Assembly (NCBI GenBank): GCA_019119575.1
Contig: DWWT01000016.1
Span: forward strand, 1 to 57,082
Direction: 5' to 3'
Source of the DNA: Candidatus Enterocloster excrementipullorum
GTDB lineage: Bacteria > Bacillota > Clostridia > Lachnospirales > Lachnospiraceae
Length of the DNA: 57,082 nt
This document shows positions 1-8,516 of the stretch, one piece after another. The notes under the pieces are model-generated. The model saw only the letters and a program-made list of their open reading frames with translations. It made no database searches and was not told where the DNA came from. The translations under genes were made by a program, and so were the position numbers. Positions within the stretch are counted from its first letter, which is position 1. Each line of letters begins with the position of its first letter.

Positions 1-31
1 CTGATAAATCAATGGTTTTCGGCGTTTAATC

Positions 32-108
32 TGGCGTCCCTGGCGGGATTCGAACCCACGGCCTTTCGCTTAGGAGGCGAACGCTCTATCCTGCTGAGCT
101 ACAGAGAC
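32..108 (-). tRNA. tRNA-Arg (anticodon CCT)
   Basis: The reverse strand folds as a full cloverleaf. The acceptor strand GTCTCTG pairs with CAGGGAC, followed by discriminator G and an encoded CCA end. The anticodon stem TTCGC/GCGAA encloses loop CTCCTAA, giving anticodon CCT (arginine AGG codons). The T arm contains GGGTTCGAATCCC. It lies about 60 bases downstream of a truncated tRNA-like copy with the same anticodon loop. Confidence 0.95.
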
Positions 109-169
109 TTATATGAAATTGAATTGGTAACGATCACTTTTGGCTTCGAGTTGATTGGTTGAGCACAAC

Positions 170-209
170 CTTAGGAGGCGGTCGCTCTATCCAGCTGAGC
201 TACGGAAAC
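170..209 (-). pseudogene. Truncated tRNA-Arg(CCT) 5' half
   Basis: On the reverse strand the acceptor-like GTTTCCG, D arm (TAGCTCAGCTGGATAGAGC) and anticodon loop CTCCTAAG of a tRNA-Arg(CCT) are readable. After the loop the expected 3' anticodon stem, T arm and acceptor strand are missing; the sequence runs into GGTTGTGCTCAACC, which makes a small unrelated hairpin. The copy shares the 11 bases CTTAGGAGGCG with the intact tRNA at 32..108 but differs elsewhere, so it is not a recent exact duplicate. A tRNA gene broken at the anticodon loop is a typical scar of integrase-mediated insertion or loss; that origin is inference. Confidence 0.7.
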
Positions 210-215
210 ACATCT

Positions 216-251
216 AAAAATGTAAAGCGGGCCGCGCTTTCTGCGGTCCGC
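216..251 (-). terminator. Intrinsic terminator after the DUF3881 gene
   Basis: On the reverse strand GCGGACCGC and GCGGCCCGC form a 9-base stem with one mismatch around a 7-base loop, followed by TTTACATTTTT. It sits 31 bases past the stop codon of the minus-strand DUF3881 gene. Confidence 0.7.
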
Positions 252-281
252 CTTATATCATACTCTATATTCCTAAAAAAA

Positions 282-1208
282 TCAAGCATCAAATTGAAGA
301 GTCCCCTGCATCCAGATCTGGCCCTTAAACCGGCGGCCCACTTTGGGTTCTCCCAACAGGTCCTTTTTGTTGATTGCCACAGTGAAAATCACATCGTTGC
401 AGTCAAGCCGCAGGCAGTAGACATCCTCCTCGGTGATACGGTTCTGCTTAACCTCTATGTCCAGGATATTGCCAATAACGGAATATTGGTCGCACTCAAT
501 TCCGCAGGGCATGAAGCAGGTCTCTATAATGGAGTACATATCTTCATGAAGAATGCGCCGGGACACCATGGTGTAGGTGTCGATATCCTCAATGGTCAGT
601 GTCTCGATGGCATCCTCGTCCCCGTGCTTGGCGGCCTCCAGGAGGCTGCCTCTCTTTGTTGCAGCCAGGCGGGAGGCCTCCAACTGCTTGGGCGTCTTTC
701 GGACGGGAAGAAGGATCTTCCCCTGAACGGCCAAACCTGTGAGACAGGCGCCCTTCGGCACCAGCGGAAGGCGGTTCTGCCTGCGAAGACGGTATTCCAT
801 GGAATTTTCTATATAAAAGATGAGGGAGATGCCTACCCGGTACTCATCCAGCAGACCTGCGTACGTTTCCCGCTCCGTATGGCGCTGGATGGAGCAGTCT
901 GCCTGAGAACTTGTGTCGCTGCTCAGCACATAGGGAAAATAGTATTCCCTGGAAAATGTCCCCCTGGGGCTTATATGGCCCACAAGAACAATACCCATGC
1001 CGGGGGCAACTTCCGCGCGGATTTCACAGAGGCGCGTGCCGTCTTTTTCATCCAGGCATGCGGCGTCTGCCCGCTCTCTGGCCATGCGGCGGAGAAGCCG
1101 GTCAATGTCCTGCTTTTTCTGATACATACTGAATCCTACGGTCCGCATAAATTTGTGCAAGGTGTCACCTTCTTCCTTAGAGAAATCCCGAAAATAACTC
1201 CAGCCCAT
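282..1208 (-). CDS. DUF3881 family protein
   Basis: A 308-residue soluble protein beginning MGWSYFRDFSKEEGD, with no signal peptide or membrane segment. Its length and opening match the DUF3881 family, which is found almost only in Lachnospiraceae and has no known function. The middle (roughly residues 60-150) looks like an alternating beta/alpha domain, and the C-terminal third contains SVIGNILDIEVKQN and ends GQIWMQGTLQFDA. It is transcribed alone, divergently from the glycine cleavage operon, with a terminator just downstream. A long open frame on the opposite strand (159 to 1259) is only its antisense shadow. Family assignment is from memory of the sequence pattern; function is unknown. 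Confidence 0.8.
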   Translation of the reverse strand: MGWSYFRDFSKEEGDTLHKFMRTVGFSMYQKKQDIDRLLRRMARERADAACLDEKDGTRLCEIRAEVAPGMGIVLVGHISPRGTFSREYYFPYVLSSDTSSQADCSIQRHTERETYAGLLDEYRVGISLIFYIENSMEYRLRRQNRLPLVPKGACLTGLAVQGKILLPVRKTPKQLEASRLAATKRGSLLEAAKHGDEDAIETLTIEDIDTYTMVSRRILHEDMYSIIETCFMPCGIECDQYSVIGNILDIEVKQNRITEEDVYCLRLDCNDVIFTVAINKKDLLGEPKVGRRFKGQIWMQGTLQFDA

Positions 1209-1277
1209 TATATACTACTTTATCGTTTATTACTAGTATTTTTTCTTAAGATTATATAAAATATTCGTAACAGAATG

Positions 1278-1306
1278 TTGACTGAAAATCAAAGCTATGG
1301 TAGTAT
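1278..1306 (+). promoter_or_regulatory. Promoter of the glycine cleavage operon
   Basis: TTGACT, a 17-base spacer and TAGTAT form a sigma-A type promoter. Transcription would start near 1313, leaving room for the whole riboswitch in the leader. Confidence 0.7.
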
Positions 1307-1372
1307 GAAACCAGAAATAAATGGAAAATACACATAGTTTGCTGAAAATTTAACAAATTCGGATGATGGATT

Positions 1373-1510
1373 CGGGAGAGACTGGGCGGACAGACGCGCA
1401 GCGCCGAAGGGGAAGCGAAGAACTCTCAGGCAAAAGGACCGGATACCGGACGAAACTCTGGAAAGCAAAGATGCACCGACGAAGCTAAATCTTTCAGGTA
1501 CAAAGACAGA
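1373..1510 (+). promoter_or_regulatory. Tandem glycine riboswitch (gcvT type)
   Basis: Two consecutive glycine aptamers are recognisable. The first has the conserved GGGAGAGAC, GCGCCGAAGGGG and CTCTCAGGCAAAAGGACC segments. The second has AACTCTGGAAAG, GCACCGACGAAG and CTTTCAGGTACAAAGACAGAG. These match the well-known gcvT riboswitch order and spacing of Bacillus subtilis. A terminator begins at the very end of the second aptamer, so glycine binding most likely prevents termination and switches on glycine breakdown. The mechanism is known for the family; its operation here is inferred from the layout. Confidence 0.95.
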
Positions 1511-1556
1511 GCGCATGGACATATTTCGTATGCCCGTGCGCTTTTCTTTGTTATTT
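1511..1556 (+). terminator. Riboswitch-controlled terminator
   Basis: GCGCATGGACATA pairs with TATGCCCGTGCGC (one mismatch) around loop TTTCG, followed by TTTTCTTTGTTATTT. It lies directly after the second glycine aptamer, whose closing strand GACAGAG abuts the stem, as expected for an expression platform. Confidence 0.85.
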
Positions 1557-1580
1557 ATACAACATAAAGGAGGGAATTAT

Positions 1581-2684
1581 ATGTCTGAGACAGCGGAGCG
1601 CAAAACACCGCTCTATGAAACACACAAGAAGTACAAGGGCAAGATTGTTCCCTTTGCCGGATATCTTCTGCCCGTACAGTACGAGGCCGGGGTGGTGAAG
1701 GAGCATATGGCGGTACGGACGGCCTGCGGGCTGTTTGATGTATCTCATATGGGAGAGATTCTCTGCAAGGGGCCGGATGCCCTGAAGAATCTGAACATGC
1801 TTCTCACCAATGATTACACGGTGATGGCGGATGGGCAGGCGCGCTACAGCCCCATGTGCAATGAGGACGGAGGCGTGGTAGACGACCTGATTGTCTACAA
1901 GGTGAAGGATGATTCCTATTTTATTGTGGTGAATGCGGCCAATAAGGATAAGGATTATGCCTGGATGAAGGCCCATCAGTTCGGGAATGCGGCATTTGAG
2001 GACATTTCGGACAAGGTTGCCCAGCTGGCGCTGCAGGGGCCAAAAGCGCTTGAGGTTTTAAGAAAGCTTGTGAAGGAAGAGGACATTCCGCAGAAATACT
2101 ACACCTGCAAATTCCACTGTGTCATTGGCAGCATCCCCTGCATGATTTCCAAGACCGGCTACACCGGCGAGGATGGGGTGGAGATCTACTGCGCACCAGA
2201 GGATGCGCCTGCAGTCTGGGAGATGCTCATGGAAGCGGGGAAAGAAGAGGGGCTGATTCCCTGCGGCCTGGGAGCCCGGGATACCCTGCGCCTGGAAGCA
2301 TCCATGCCTCTTTACGGCCACGAGATGGATGATACCATCACCCCCAAGGAGGCGGGCCTGGGAATCTTTGTGAAGATGGACAAGGCGGATTTTATCGGAA
2401 AGAAAGCCATGGAGGCAAAGGGCACTCTGACCAGAAAGCGCGTGGGCTTAAAGGTGACCGGGCGGGGAATCATACGGGAACACCAGGCAGTGTATAAGGA
2501 TGGAAAACAGGTGGGTATGACGACTTCGGGAACCCATTGCCCGTATCTTGGATATCCTGTGGCCATGGCGCTTCTGGACATTTCCTGCAAGGAGCCGGGA
2601 ACCGCAGTGGAGGTAGATGTGAGAGGCAGGCGGGTGGAAGCCCAGGTGGTCGCTCTGCCGTTTTATAAGAGAACGCAGCCATAA
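1581..2684 (+). CDS. gcvT: Glycine cleavage system T protein (aminomethyltransferase)
   Basis: A 367-residue cytosolic aminomethyltransferase. It moves the aminomethyl carbon from lipoyl-GcvH to tetrahydrofolate, releasing ammonia and giving 5,10-methylene-THF. The sequence has the family opening [20 protein letters not shown], the substrate region [22 protein letters not shown], and [19 protein letters not shown], with the usual barrel-like C-terminal domain. The start at 1581 is preceded by AAAGGAGGG. The frame stays open further upstream, but that part lies in the riboswitch terminator and is untranslated leader. First gene of the operon; gcvH follows 35 bases later. Length is normal for the family. 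Confidence 0.97.
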   Translation: MSETAERKTPLYETHKKYKGKIVPFAGYLLPVQYEAGVVKEHMAVRTACGLFDVSHMGEILCKGPDALKNLNMLLTNDYTVMADGQARYSPMCNEDGGVVDDLIVYKVKDDSYFIVVNAANKDKDYAWMKAHQFGNAAFEDISDKVAQLALQGPKALEVLRKLVKEEDIPQKYYTCKFHCVIGSIPCMISKTGYTGEDGVEIYCAPEDAPAVWEMLMEAGKEEGLIPCGLGARDTLRLEASMPLYGHEMDDTITPKEAGLGIFVKMDKADFIGKKAMEAKGTLTRKRVGLKVTGRGIIREHQAVYKDGKQVGMTTSGTHCPYLGYPVAMALLDISCKEPGTAVEVDVRGRRVEAQVVALPFYKRTQP

Positions 2685-2719
2685 TCAAACAATTAAAAAA
2701 TATTAAAGGAGGACGCAAA

Positions 2720-3103
2720 ATGAATTTTCCGCAGGAGTTAAAGTACACAAAATCCCATGAGTGGGTGAAGTTTGAGGAAGATGGAAAGGCATTGGTGGGC
2801 TTAAGTGATTATGCTCAGGATGCCCTAGGAGATCTGGTGTTTGTCAATCTGCCCCAGGAGGGGGATGAGGTGCAGGCCGGCGAGGTATTTGCGGATGTGG
2901 AGTCCGTGAAGGCAGTTTCTGATGTGTACTGCCCGGTGAGCGGCCGGGTGAGCAAGGTGAATGAGGCGCTTTTGGACGCGCCGGAATCCATCAATCAGGA
3001 TCCCTATGGGGCCTGGTTTGCCGAGGTGGAGGATGTGAGCGGGCAGGCCGAGCTTATGAGCGCCGAAGCGTATGAGGAGTATGTGAAAAATCTGGATGAA
3101 TAG
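2720..3103 (+). CDS. gcvH: Glycine cleavage system H protein (lipoyl carrier)
   Basis: A 127-residue lipoyl carrier that shuttles the aminomethyl group between the P, T and L proteins. The lipoylation hairpin is clear: [12 protein letters not shown], with the acceptor lysine at residue 64. The opening KYTKSHEW and the region [16 protein letters not shown] are standard for GcvH. AAAGGAGG precedes the ATG. It sits between gcvT and gcvPA in the same operon. Lipoylation is probably done by the ligase encoded downstream at 5974, because no lipoyl synthase is seen in this window. Confidence 0.97.
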   Translation: MNFPQELKYTKSHEWVKFEEDGKALVGLSDYAQDALGDLVFVNLPQEGDEVQAGEVFADVESVKAVSDVYCPVSGRVSKVNEALLDAPESINQDPYGAWFAEVEDVSGQAELMSAEAYEEYVKNLDE

Positions 3104-3119
3104 AGCGGGAGGTGAGGGC

Positions 3120-4523
3120 ATGGGGAGCTATGTTCCGAATACAAAAAGCGAACAGCAGGAAATGCTCCGGGAAATCGGTTTAGGAAGCTTTGATGAAATG
3201 TTTTCCCAGATTCCGCAGGAGGTGCGGTTTACCGCGGGATTAAATCTCCCGGATGGAATGGGGGAGCAGGGCGTTTACCGAAAGATGGAGGAGATTTCCG
3301 GGAAGAATACGGTGTTCCGCCATATTTTCCGCGGGGCGGGAGCCTACAATCATTACATACCGGCCATTGTGGACAGCGTGGCCTCCAAGGAGGAATTTGT
3401 CACGGCCTATACGCCCTACCAGGCGGAGATCAGCCAGGGCATTCTCCAGACTATTTTTGAATACCAGACCATGATCTGCGAGCTCACGGGGATGGACGCG
3501 GCCAATGCATCGGTGTATGACGGGGCCACAGCGGCCGCGGAGGCAGCGGCCATGTGCAGGGACAGAAAGCGCAGCACCGTCTATATTTCAAAGGCGGCGA
3601 ATCCCCAGGTGATTCAGGTGATAAAGACCTACTGCTTTGGAAGCGGAGCACCGGTGGTCATGGTTCCGCAAAAGGATGGGACGACCGATTTGGAAGCTCT
3701 GGAGCGCATGCTTGCGCAGGATGGCCAGGCGGCCTGCGTCTACATCCAGCAGCCTAATTATTACGGACTGTTGGAGGCGGGAGAGAAGCTGGAGGCCATC
3801 ATCCACGGAGCAGGAGCAAAATTTATCATGGGCTGCAATCCCATGGCTCTTGCCGTCCTGAAGACCCCTGGGGAATACGGAGCGGATATCGCGGTGGGTG
3901 ACGGCCAGCCGTTGGGCATGCCTCTGGCATTTGGAGGCCCATACCTGGGATTTATGGCTGCAAAGAGCGATATGATGCGCAAGCTTCCGGGGCGCATTGT
4001 GGGGGAGACAAAGGACAGCCGGGGAGAGCGCGCCTTTGTGCTGACCCTCCAGGCCAGAGAGCAGCATATCCGCCGGGAGAAGGCCAGCTCCAACATCTGT
4101 TCCAACCAGGCTCTGTGCGCCCTGCGCGCCGGCGTCTACATGACGGCCATGGGAGCGGAGGGAATGGCAGAGGCAGCGGGGCAGTGCATCGCCAAGGCCC
4201 GGTATTTCAGGGATAAGCTGCGGGAGGCCGGGCTTGTACCCAAGTATGACGGGGAATTTTTCAATGAATTTGTGACTAGAGGGCCCCTGGCGGCAGAGGG
4301 CACGGCGAGTGAGGAAGCTTTAGAGGATGCGTCGAGTGCGGAAGCTGCAGGTGCACAGGCTGCCGCCGGCAGCCGAATTTTGAAGGCCCTGGAGGCAGAA
4401 GGCATCCTGGGAGGACTTCCCCTTGGGAACGGAGAAATTCTCTGGTGCGTGACGGAGATGAATACCAAAGAAGAGATGGATCAGGCAGCGGCTGTTGTAA
4501 GACGGGAGGTGAAGGGAATATGA
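3120..4523 (+). CDS. gcvPA: Glycine dehydrogenase (decarboxylating) subunit 1
   Basis: The N-terminal half of the split P protein, 467 residues. With GcvPB it forms the PLP-dependent decarboxylase that releases CO2 from glycine. Recognisable segments are YVPNTKSEQQEMLREIGLGS near the start, FRGAGAYNHYIPAIVDS, YTPYQAEISQGILQTIFEYQ and GKEKASSNICSNQALCAL-like sequence (REKASSNICSNQ). The start at 3120 is chosen because GGGAGGTGAGG lies 7 bases before it; an ATG at 3096 overlaps the end of gcvH and has no site. The stop overlaps the gcvPB start (ATGA). Oddity: residues about 388-418 carry an Ala/Glu/Ser-rich insert, which accounts for about 20 residues more than usual. Confidence 0.95.
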   Translation: MGSYVPNTKSEQQEMLREIGLGSFDEMFSQIPQEVRFTAGLNLPDGMGEQGVYRKMEEISGKNTVFRHIFRGAGAYNHYIPAIVDSVASKEEFVTAYTPYQAEISQGILQTIFEYQTMICELTGMDAANASVYDGATAAAEAAAMCRDRKRSTVYISKAANPQVIQVIKTYCFGSGAPVVMVPQKDGTTDLEALERMLAQDGQAACVYIQQPNYYGLLEAGEKLEAIIHGAGAKFIMGCNPMALAVLKTPGEYGADIAVGDGQPLGMPLAFGGPYLGFMAAKSDMMRKLPGRIVGETKDSRGERAFVLTLQAREQHIRREKASSNICSNQALCALRAGVYMTAMGAEGMAEAAGQCIAKARYFRDKLREAGLVPKYDGEFFNEFVTRGPLAAEGTASEEALEDASSAEAAGAQAAAGSRILKALEAEGILGGLPLGNGEILWCVTEMNTKEEMDQAAAVVRREVKGI

Positions 4524-5977
4524 AGCTTGTGTTTGAAAAAGGACATGAAGGGCGGAAAATGGAGATCATCGCCCCCTTGGATGTGTCGGAGGCCGGGCTT
4601 GGCGAAAGCTTTAAACGGGCTGCGAAGCCGAAACTTCCCCAGATGTCGGAGACGGAAATCAGCCGTCACTACACGGAGCTGGCAAAGCGCACCCATGGGG
4701 TCAACGACGGGTTTTATCCGCTGGGCTCCTGTACGATGAAGTACAATCCCAAGGTAAATGAGGCGGCAGCCGCACTTCCCGGATTTGTGAAGGCCCATCC
4801 CCTTCAGCCGGAGGAAACCTGCCAGGGCTCCCTGGAGGTTTTGAATCTTGCAGAGAAATATCTGTGCGAAATCACCGGCATGGACGCCATGACATTTCAG
4901 CCCGCGGCGGGTGCCCACGGAGAATTCACAGGGCTTCTGCTGATCAAGGCGTGGCATGTGCACCGGGGAGATACCAAGAGAAAAAAGATCATTGTGCCGG
5001 ATTCCGCCCATGGAACCAACCCGGCCAGCGCCTCTATGTGCGGCTACGAGGTAGTGAGCATTCCCTCCCGGGAGGACGGGTGCGTGGATCTGGAAAAGCT
5101 GAAGGCCGCGGTGGGCGATGATACGGCGGGACTGATGCTGACCAACCCCAACACCGTCGGGCTGTTTGATAAAAATATTCTGGAAATCACCCGGATCGTC
5201 CGCGAGGCAGGCGGGCTGTGCTATTATGATGGGGCGAACCTGAATGCGGTTATGGGAATTGCCCGGCCGGGCGATATGGGATTTGATGTGGTTCACTTAA
5301 ACCTGCACAAGACATTTTCCACGCCCCACGGAGGCGGCGGGCCGGGGAGCGGGCCTGTGGGCTGCAAGGCGTTTTTGGCGCCCTATCTGCCCGGCGCGCG
5401 CGCTGTGAAGGAAGAGCGGGAAGGGAAGACGTGCTACCGCTTTGAGAAGCCGGAGGAATCCATCGGCGATGTGAAGATGTTTTACGGAAACTTCCTGGTG
5501 GTGGTGAAGGCTCTGGCCTATATCCTGACGCTGGGAAGAGAGGGCATTCCGGAGGCAGCGGCAAATGCGGTGCTCAATGCCAATTATATGAAGACCAAGC
5601 TGTCGGATGTGTACGAAATGGCTTATCCGGGCCCCTGTATGCACGAGTTTGTAATGACGCTGGAAGGACTCAAGAAAAAGGCGGGCGTGACTGCCATGGA
5701 TATTGCCAAGTCCATGCTGGACTACGGGATTCATCCCCCGACCATGTATTTTCCGCTGATTGTCCACGAGGCTTTGATGGTGGAGCCCACAGAGACAGAG
5801 CCTAGGGATACCCTGGATCAGGCGGTGGAGGCTCTCCACGAGATCTATAAAAAGGCGGTGGAGGAACCTGAGTCCCTTCACGGAGCGCCCTATAAGACGC
5901 CCATTGGCAGGCCGGACGAGGTGACGGCGGCCAGAAAGCCGGTTGTCCGGTATCACTGGGAGGAGCATGCGGATTGA
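4520..5977 (+). CDS. gcvPB: Glycine dehydrogenase (decarboxylating) subunit 2
   Basis: The PLP-binding half of the split P protein, 485 residues. The cofactor lysine is K264 in HLNLHKTFSTPHGGGGPG, followed by the glycine-rich loop. Other family segments are YPLGSCTMKYNPK, QPAAGAHGEFTGLLLIKAW and DSAHGTNPASASMCGYE. The ATG at 4520 overlaps the gcvPA stop by four bases, so the two subunits are translationally coupled, which fits a fixed 1:1 complex. GGGAGGTGAAGGG lies just upstream. The end overlaps the TTG start of lplA. Normal length, no missing residues. Confidence 0.97.
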   Translation: MKLVFEKGHEGRKMEIIAPLDVSEAGLGESFKRAAKPKLPQMSETEISRHYTELAKRTHGVNDGFYPLGSCTMKYNPKVNEAAAALPGFVKAHPLQPEETCQGSLEVLNLAEKYLCEITGMDAMTFQPAAGAHGEFTGLLLIKAWHVHRGDTKRKKIIVPDSAHGTNPASASMCGYEVVSIPSREDGCVDLEKLKAAVGDDTAGLMLTNPNTVGLFDKNILEITRIVREAGGLCYYDGANLNAVMGIARPGDMGFDVVHLNLHKTFSTPHGGGGPGSGPVGCKAFLAPYLPGARAVKEEREGKTCYRFEKPEESIGDVKMFYGNFLVVVKALAYILTLGREGIPEAAANAVLNANYMKTKLSDVYEMAYPGPCMHEFVMTLEGLKKKAGVTAMDIAKSMLDYGIHPPTMYFPLIVHEALMVEPTETEPRDTLDQAVEALHEIYKKAVEEPESLHGAPYKTPIGRPDEVTAARKPVVRYHWEEHAD

Positions 5978-6990
5978 TTGACAGACTTCTGTGGATAGAG
6001 ACAGAGAACACGGAGCCCTACAAAAATCTGGCCATGGAGGAATATCTCACCCTCCATGGCCCCGAGGGGGCCTGCATCCTCTTTCTCTGGCAGAACCGCC
6101 ATACGGTGGTTATTGGAAAAAATCAGAACTGCTGGAAGGAATGCCGGGTGGAAGAGCTGGAAAAGGACGGCGGCTTTCTCGCCAGGCGTCCCTCCGGCGG
6201 CGGCGCTGTATTTCATGATCTGGGGAACCTAAATTTCAGTTTTATAGCGGACCGGGAGGATTACCGGGTGGACCGGCAGCTGGACGTGATTCTGGAGGCA
6301 GTCCGCATGGCGGGAATTCGGGCAGAAAAGACCGGGCGGAATGACATTGCGGTGGACGGAAAAAAATTTTCGGGAAACGCATTTAACCGGATGGGCGGGC
6401 GCTGCTGCCACCACGGAACGCTGATGATTCACGCGGATAGGGAGGCCATGTCCCGGTATCTGAGCGTGTCCCAGGATAAGCTGGCGTCCAAGGGAGTATC
6501 CTCCGTCAAGTCCCGGGTGACGAATCTCGATGCGTACTGTCCCGGACTTACCGTAGAGCGCATGAAGGAATATCTGGTTTCTGCATTTGAACACATCTAT
6601 GGACAAAAAGCAGAACAGGTGCGGGAAGAATCGCTTCCCGGAGAGGAGATTGCGCCCCTGCGGGAGCGCTTTGCCTCCTGGGAGTGGAAGTACGGCCGCC
6701 GGATCCCGTTCAGCCGGGAGATTGGCGGGCGGTATTCCTGGGGCGGCATCCAGATACAGCTTGCGGTAAATGAGGGCCGGATTGTTCAGGTTCAGATATT
6801 TTCCGATGCCATGGAGCAGGAACTGGCGTCCGCGCTTGAGATGGCGTTAAAAGGCTGCCCCTATCGGACAAATGAGATGGAAGAGCGGGCGGCGAAGGCT
6901 GTCCGGGCTGTGGGGGAAGAGACGGCCATCCCTCCGCAGATGGAAGAGGACATACGGCAGCTGATGCAAAGTGCCTTAGAGTGTGTTTGA
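5974..6990 (+). CDS. lplA: Lipoate-protein ligase A
   Basis: A 338-residue ligase that activates free lipoate with ATP and attaches it to carrier lysines, here most plausibly GcvH K64. It has the lipoate-binding motif RRPSGGGAVFHDLGNLNFSF, the catalytic lysine region DGKKFSGNAF, and a C-terminal accessory domain (about residues 255-338). The start is TTG at 5974, overlapping the gcvPB stop, with GGGAGG seven bases upstream. The N-terminus (LLWIETENTEPYKNLAMEEY) matches family starts. Its place inside the glycine cleavage operon points to salvage of exogenous lipoate for this system. Confidence 0.93.
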   Translation: MIDRLLWIETENTEPYKNLAMEEYLTLHGPEGACILFLWQNRHTVVIGKNQNCWKECRVEELEKDGGFLARRPSGGGAVFHDLGNLNFSFIADREDYRVDRQLDVILEAVRMAGIRAEKTGRNDIAVDGKKFSGNAFNRMGGRCCHHGTLMIHADREAMSRYLSVSQDKLASKGVSSVKSRVTNLDAYCPGLTVERMKEYLVSAFEHIYGQKAEQVREESLPGEEIAPLRERFASWEWKYGRRIPFSREIGGRYSWGGIQIQLAVNEGRIVQVQIFSDAMEQELASALEMALKGCPYRTNEMEERAAKAVRAVGEETAIPPQMEEDIRQLMQSALECV

Positions 6991-7069
6991 AAATTCATTC
7001 CGGCATGACGCTTGGAAAGCAGTTTTCGAACATACTCCGGGATACAGACAGAAGAAGGAGGAGAGACCG

Positions 7070-8458
7070 GTGGAAGAGAAGAAGAACAGCTGGGATTTGG
7101 TAGTGATCGGAGGCGGCCCCGGCGGATATGAGGCTGCCATAGAGGCGGCAAAGCGAGGGCTTCGCACCGCGCTGGTGGAGAAGGAGTCCCTCGGAGGAAC
7201 CTGCCTGAACAGGGGATGCATTCCCACCAAGACTCTGCTCCACACAGCGGAGCTCTTTCATGAGCTCGGACAGGGGGAGAAGCTTGGCCTCACAGCGGAC
7301 GGATACGCGGTGTCCATGGAGGCTCTGCAGAACAGGAAGAAGGAGGTTGTGGAACAGCTGAAAAAGGGCGTGGCCTCCCTCATGAAGATGAACAAAATCA
7401 CCGTGTTTGCGGGAAACGGAAGTATCCTGGATCAGGGGCTGGTTAAGGCAAAGGGCGCGGGGGAATCCCAGATCCTGCATACGGTTCATATCCTCATTGC
7501 CACGGGCTCCGTCCCCTCCTGTCCGCCCATACCCGGCGCGGATCTGCCCGGCGTGCTCACCAGTGACGGGCTTCTGGAGAAGAAAGAACTTTTTGACCAT
7601 CTTCTCATCATCGGCGGCGGGGTAATCGGCATGGAATTTGCCTCCATTTACAGCAGCCTCGGGCGCAGGGTGACGGTGATCGAGGCTATGGACCGGATTC
7701 TGCCGGGCATGGACCGGGAGATCGGCCAGAATCTGAAAATGATTTTAAAAAAGCGGGGTGTGGATATCCACACAGGGGCTCGGGTGGAAAAAATTGAAAA
7801 AGAGGGGGCAGGCCTGGCCTGCTGTTTCAGCGAAAAAGAAAGTCCGGGGAGAATTGCGGCGGACGGAATTCTCATCGCCACAGGCAGAAGACCCTGGACG
7901 GATGGGCTGTTTGATGAGGAGAGCAGTCCACAGATAAAGGAGATAAAGACAGAGCGGGGAAGAATTCTGGTAGATGAACATTTCGAGACAGGCCTGGCCG
8001 GCGTATATGCCATCGGCGATGTGATCGGCGGGGTTCAGCTTGCCCACGCCGCATCGGCCCAGGGCCGGATCGCTGCGGCTCATATGGCGGGGGAGGCTTC
8101 GGATATCCGTGGGGATCTCATTCCCTCCTGCGTGTACACCAGCCCGGAAATCGGCTGCGTGGGGATCTCGGCGGATGAGGCCAAGGAGAGAGGAATCCCG
8201 GTTATTACGAAGAAATACCCCATGTCGGCCAATGGGAAGTCTGTCATCACCCTTCAGGAGAGGGGCTTCATCAAGGTGGTGGCGGACAGTGAAAGTCGGC
8301 GCATCCTGGGCGCGCAGATGATGTGCGCCAGGGCCACGGACATGATCAGCCAGTTTACCCAGGCGATCGCCAATAACCTGACGATCGAGGATATGGAAAA
8401 AGTGGTGTATCCCCATCCGACCTTCAGCGAAGGGATTGGGGAGGCGGTCCGGGGATAG
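7070..8458 (+). CDS. lpdA: Dihydrolipoyl dehydrogenase (glycine cleavage L protein)
   Basis: A 462-residue flavoprotein that reoxidises dihydrolipoyl-GcvH with NAD+. It has the FAD site VVIGGGPGGYEAA, the redox disulfide GGTCLNRGC (Cys45, Cys50), the NAD site IIGGGVIGMEFASI, the second FAD segment GVYAIGDVIGG and the C-terminal catalytic VYPHPTFSEGIGEA. The start chosen is GTG at 7070, preceded by AGAAGGAGGAGAG. The frame continues upstream to 6983, but those 29 residues match nothing in the family and overlap lplA. Last gene of the glycine operon; no clear terminator was found before the convergent gene ending at 8517. Confidence 0.95.
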   Translation: MEEKKNSWDLVVIGGGPGGYEAAIEAAKRGLRTALVEKESLGGTCLNRGCIPTKTLLHTAELFHELGQGEKLGLTADGYAVSMEALQNRKKEVVEQLKKGVASLMKMNKITVFAGNGSILDQGLVKAKGAGESQILHTVHILIATGSVPSCPPIPGADLPGVLTSDGLLEKKELFDHLLIIGGGVIGMEFASIYSSLGRRVTVIEAMDRILPGMDREIGQNLKMILKKRGVDIHTGARVEKIEKEGAGLACCFSEKESPGRIAADGILIATGRRPWTDGLFDEESSPQIKEIKTERGRILVDEHFETGLAGVYAIGDVIGGVQLAHAASAQGRIAAAHMAGEASDIRGDLIPSCVYTSPEIGCVGISADEAKERGIPVITKKYPMSANGKSVITLQERGFIKVVADSESRRILGAQMMCARATDMISQFTQAIANNLTIEDMEKVVYPHPTFSEGIGEAVRG

Positions 8459-8516
8459 GCAGTTCAGGGATAGACGGGCGGCGAGCTGTGCTTCGGACAA
8501 GCCCGCGGTGCAGCCG

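Noticed and set aside
121..169. 3' half of the broken tRNA surviving in degraded form (GGCTTCGAGTT resembling a T loop)
   Set aside because: The T-loop-like bases are on the wrong strand for this tRNA and no acceptor strand follows.
159..1259. 366-residue open frame on the plus strand
   Set aside because: Antisense to the DUF3881 gene; no ribosome binding site, its first part reads through tRNA-like sequence, and its protein matches nothing.
1515..1580. 22-residue N-terminal extension of gcvT
   Set aside because: It would be encoded by the riboswitch terminator hairpin; the ATG at 1581 has the proper AAAGGAGGG site.
6983..7069. 29-residue N-terminal extension of lpdA
   Set aside because: Overlaps lplA, has no family similarity, and GTG 7070 has a strong ribosome binding site.
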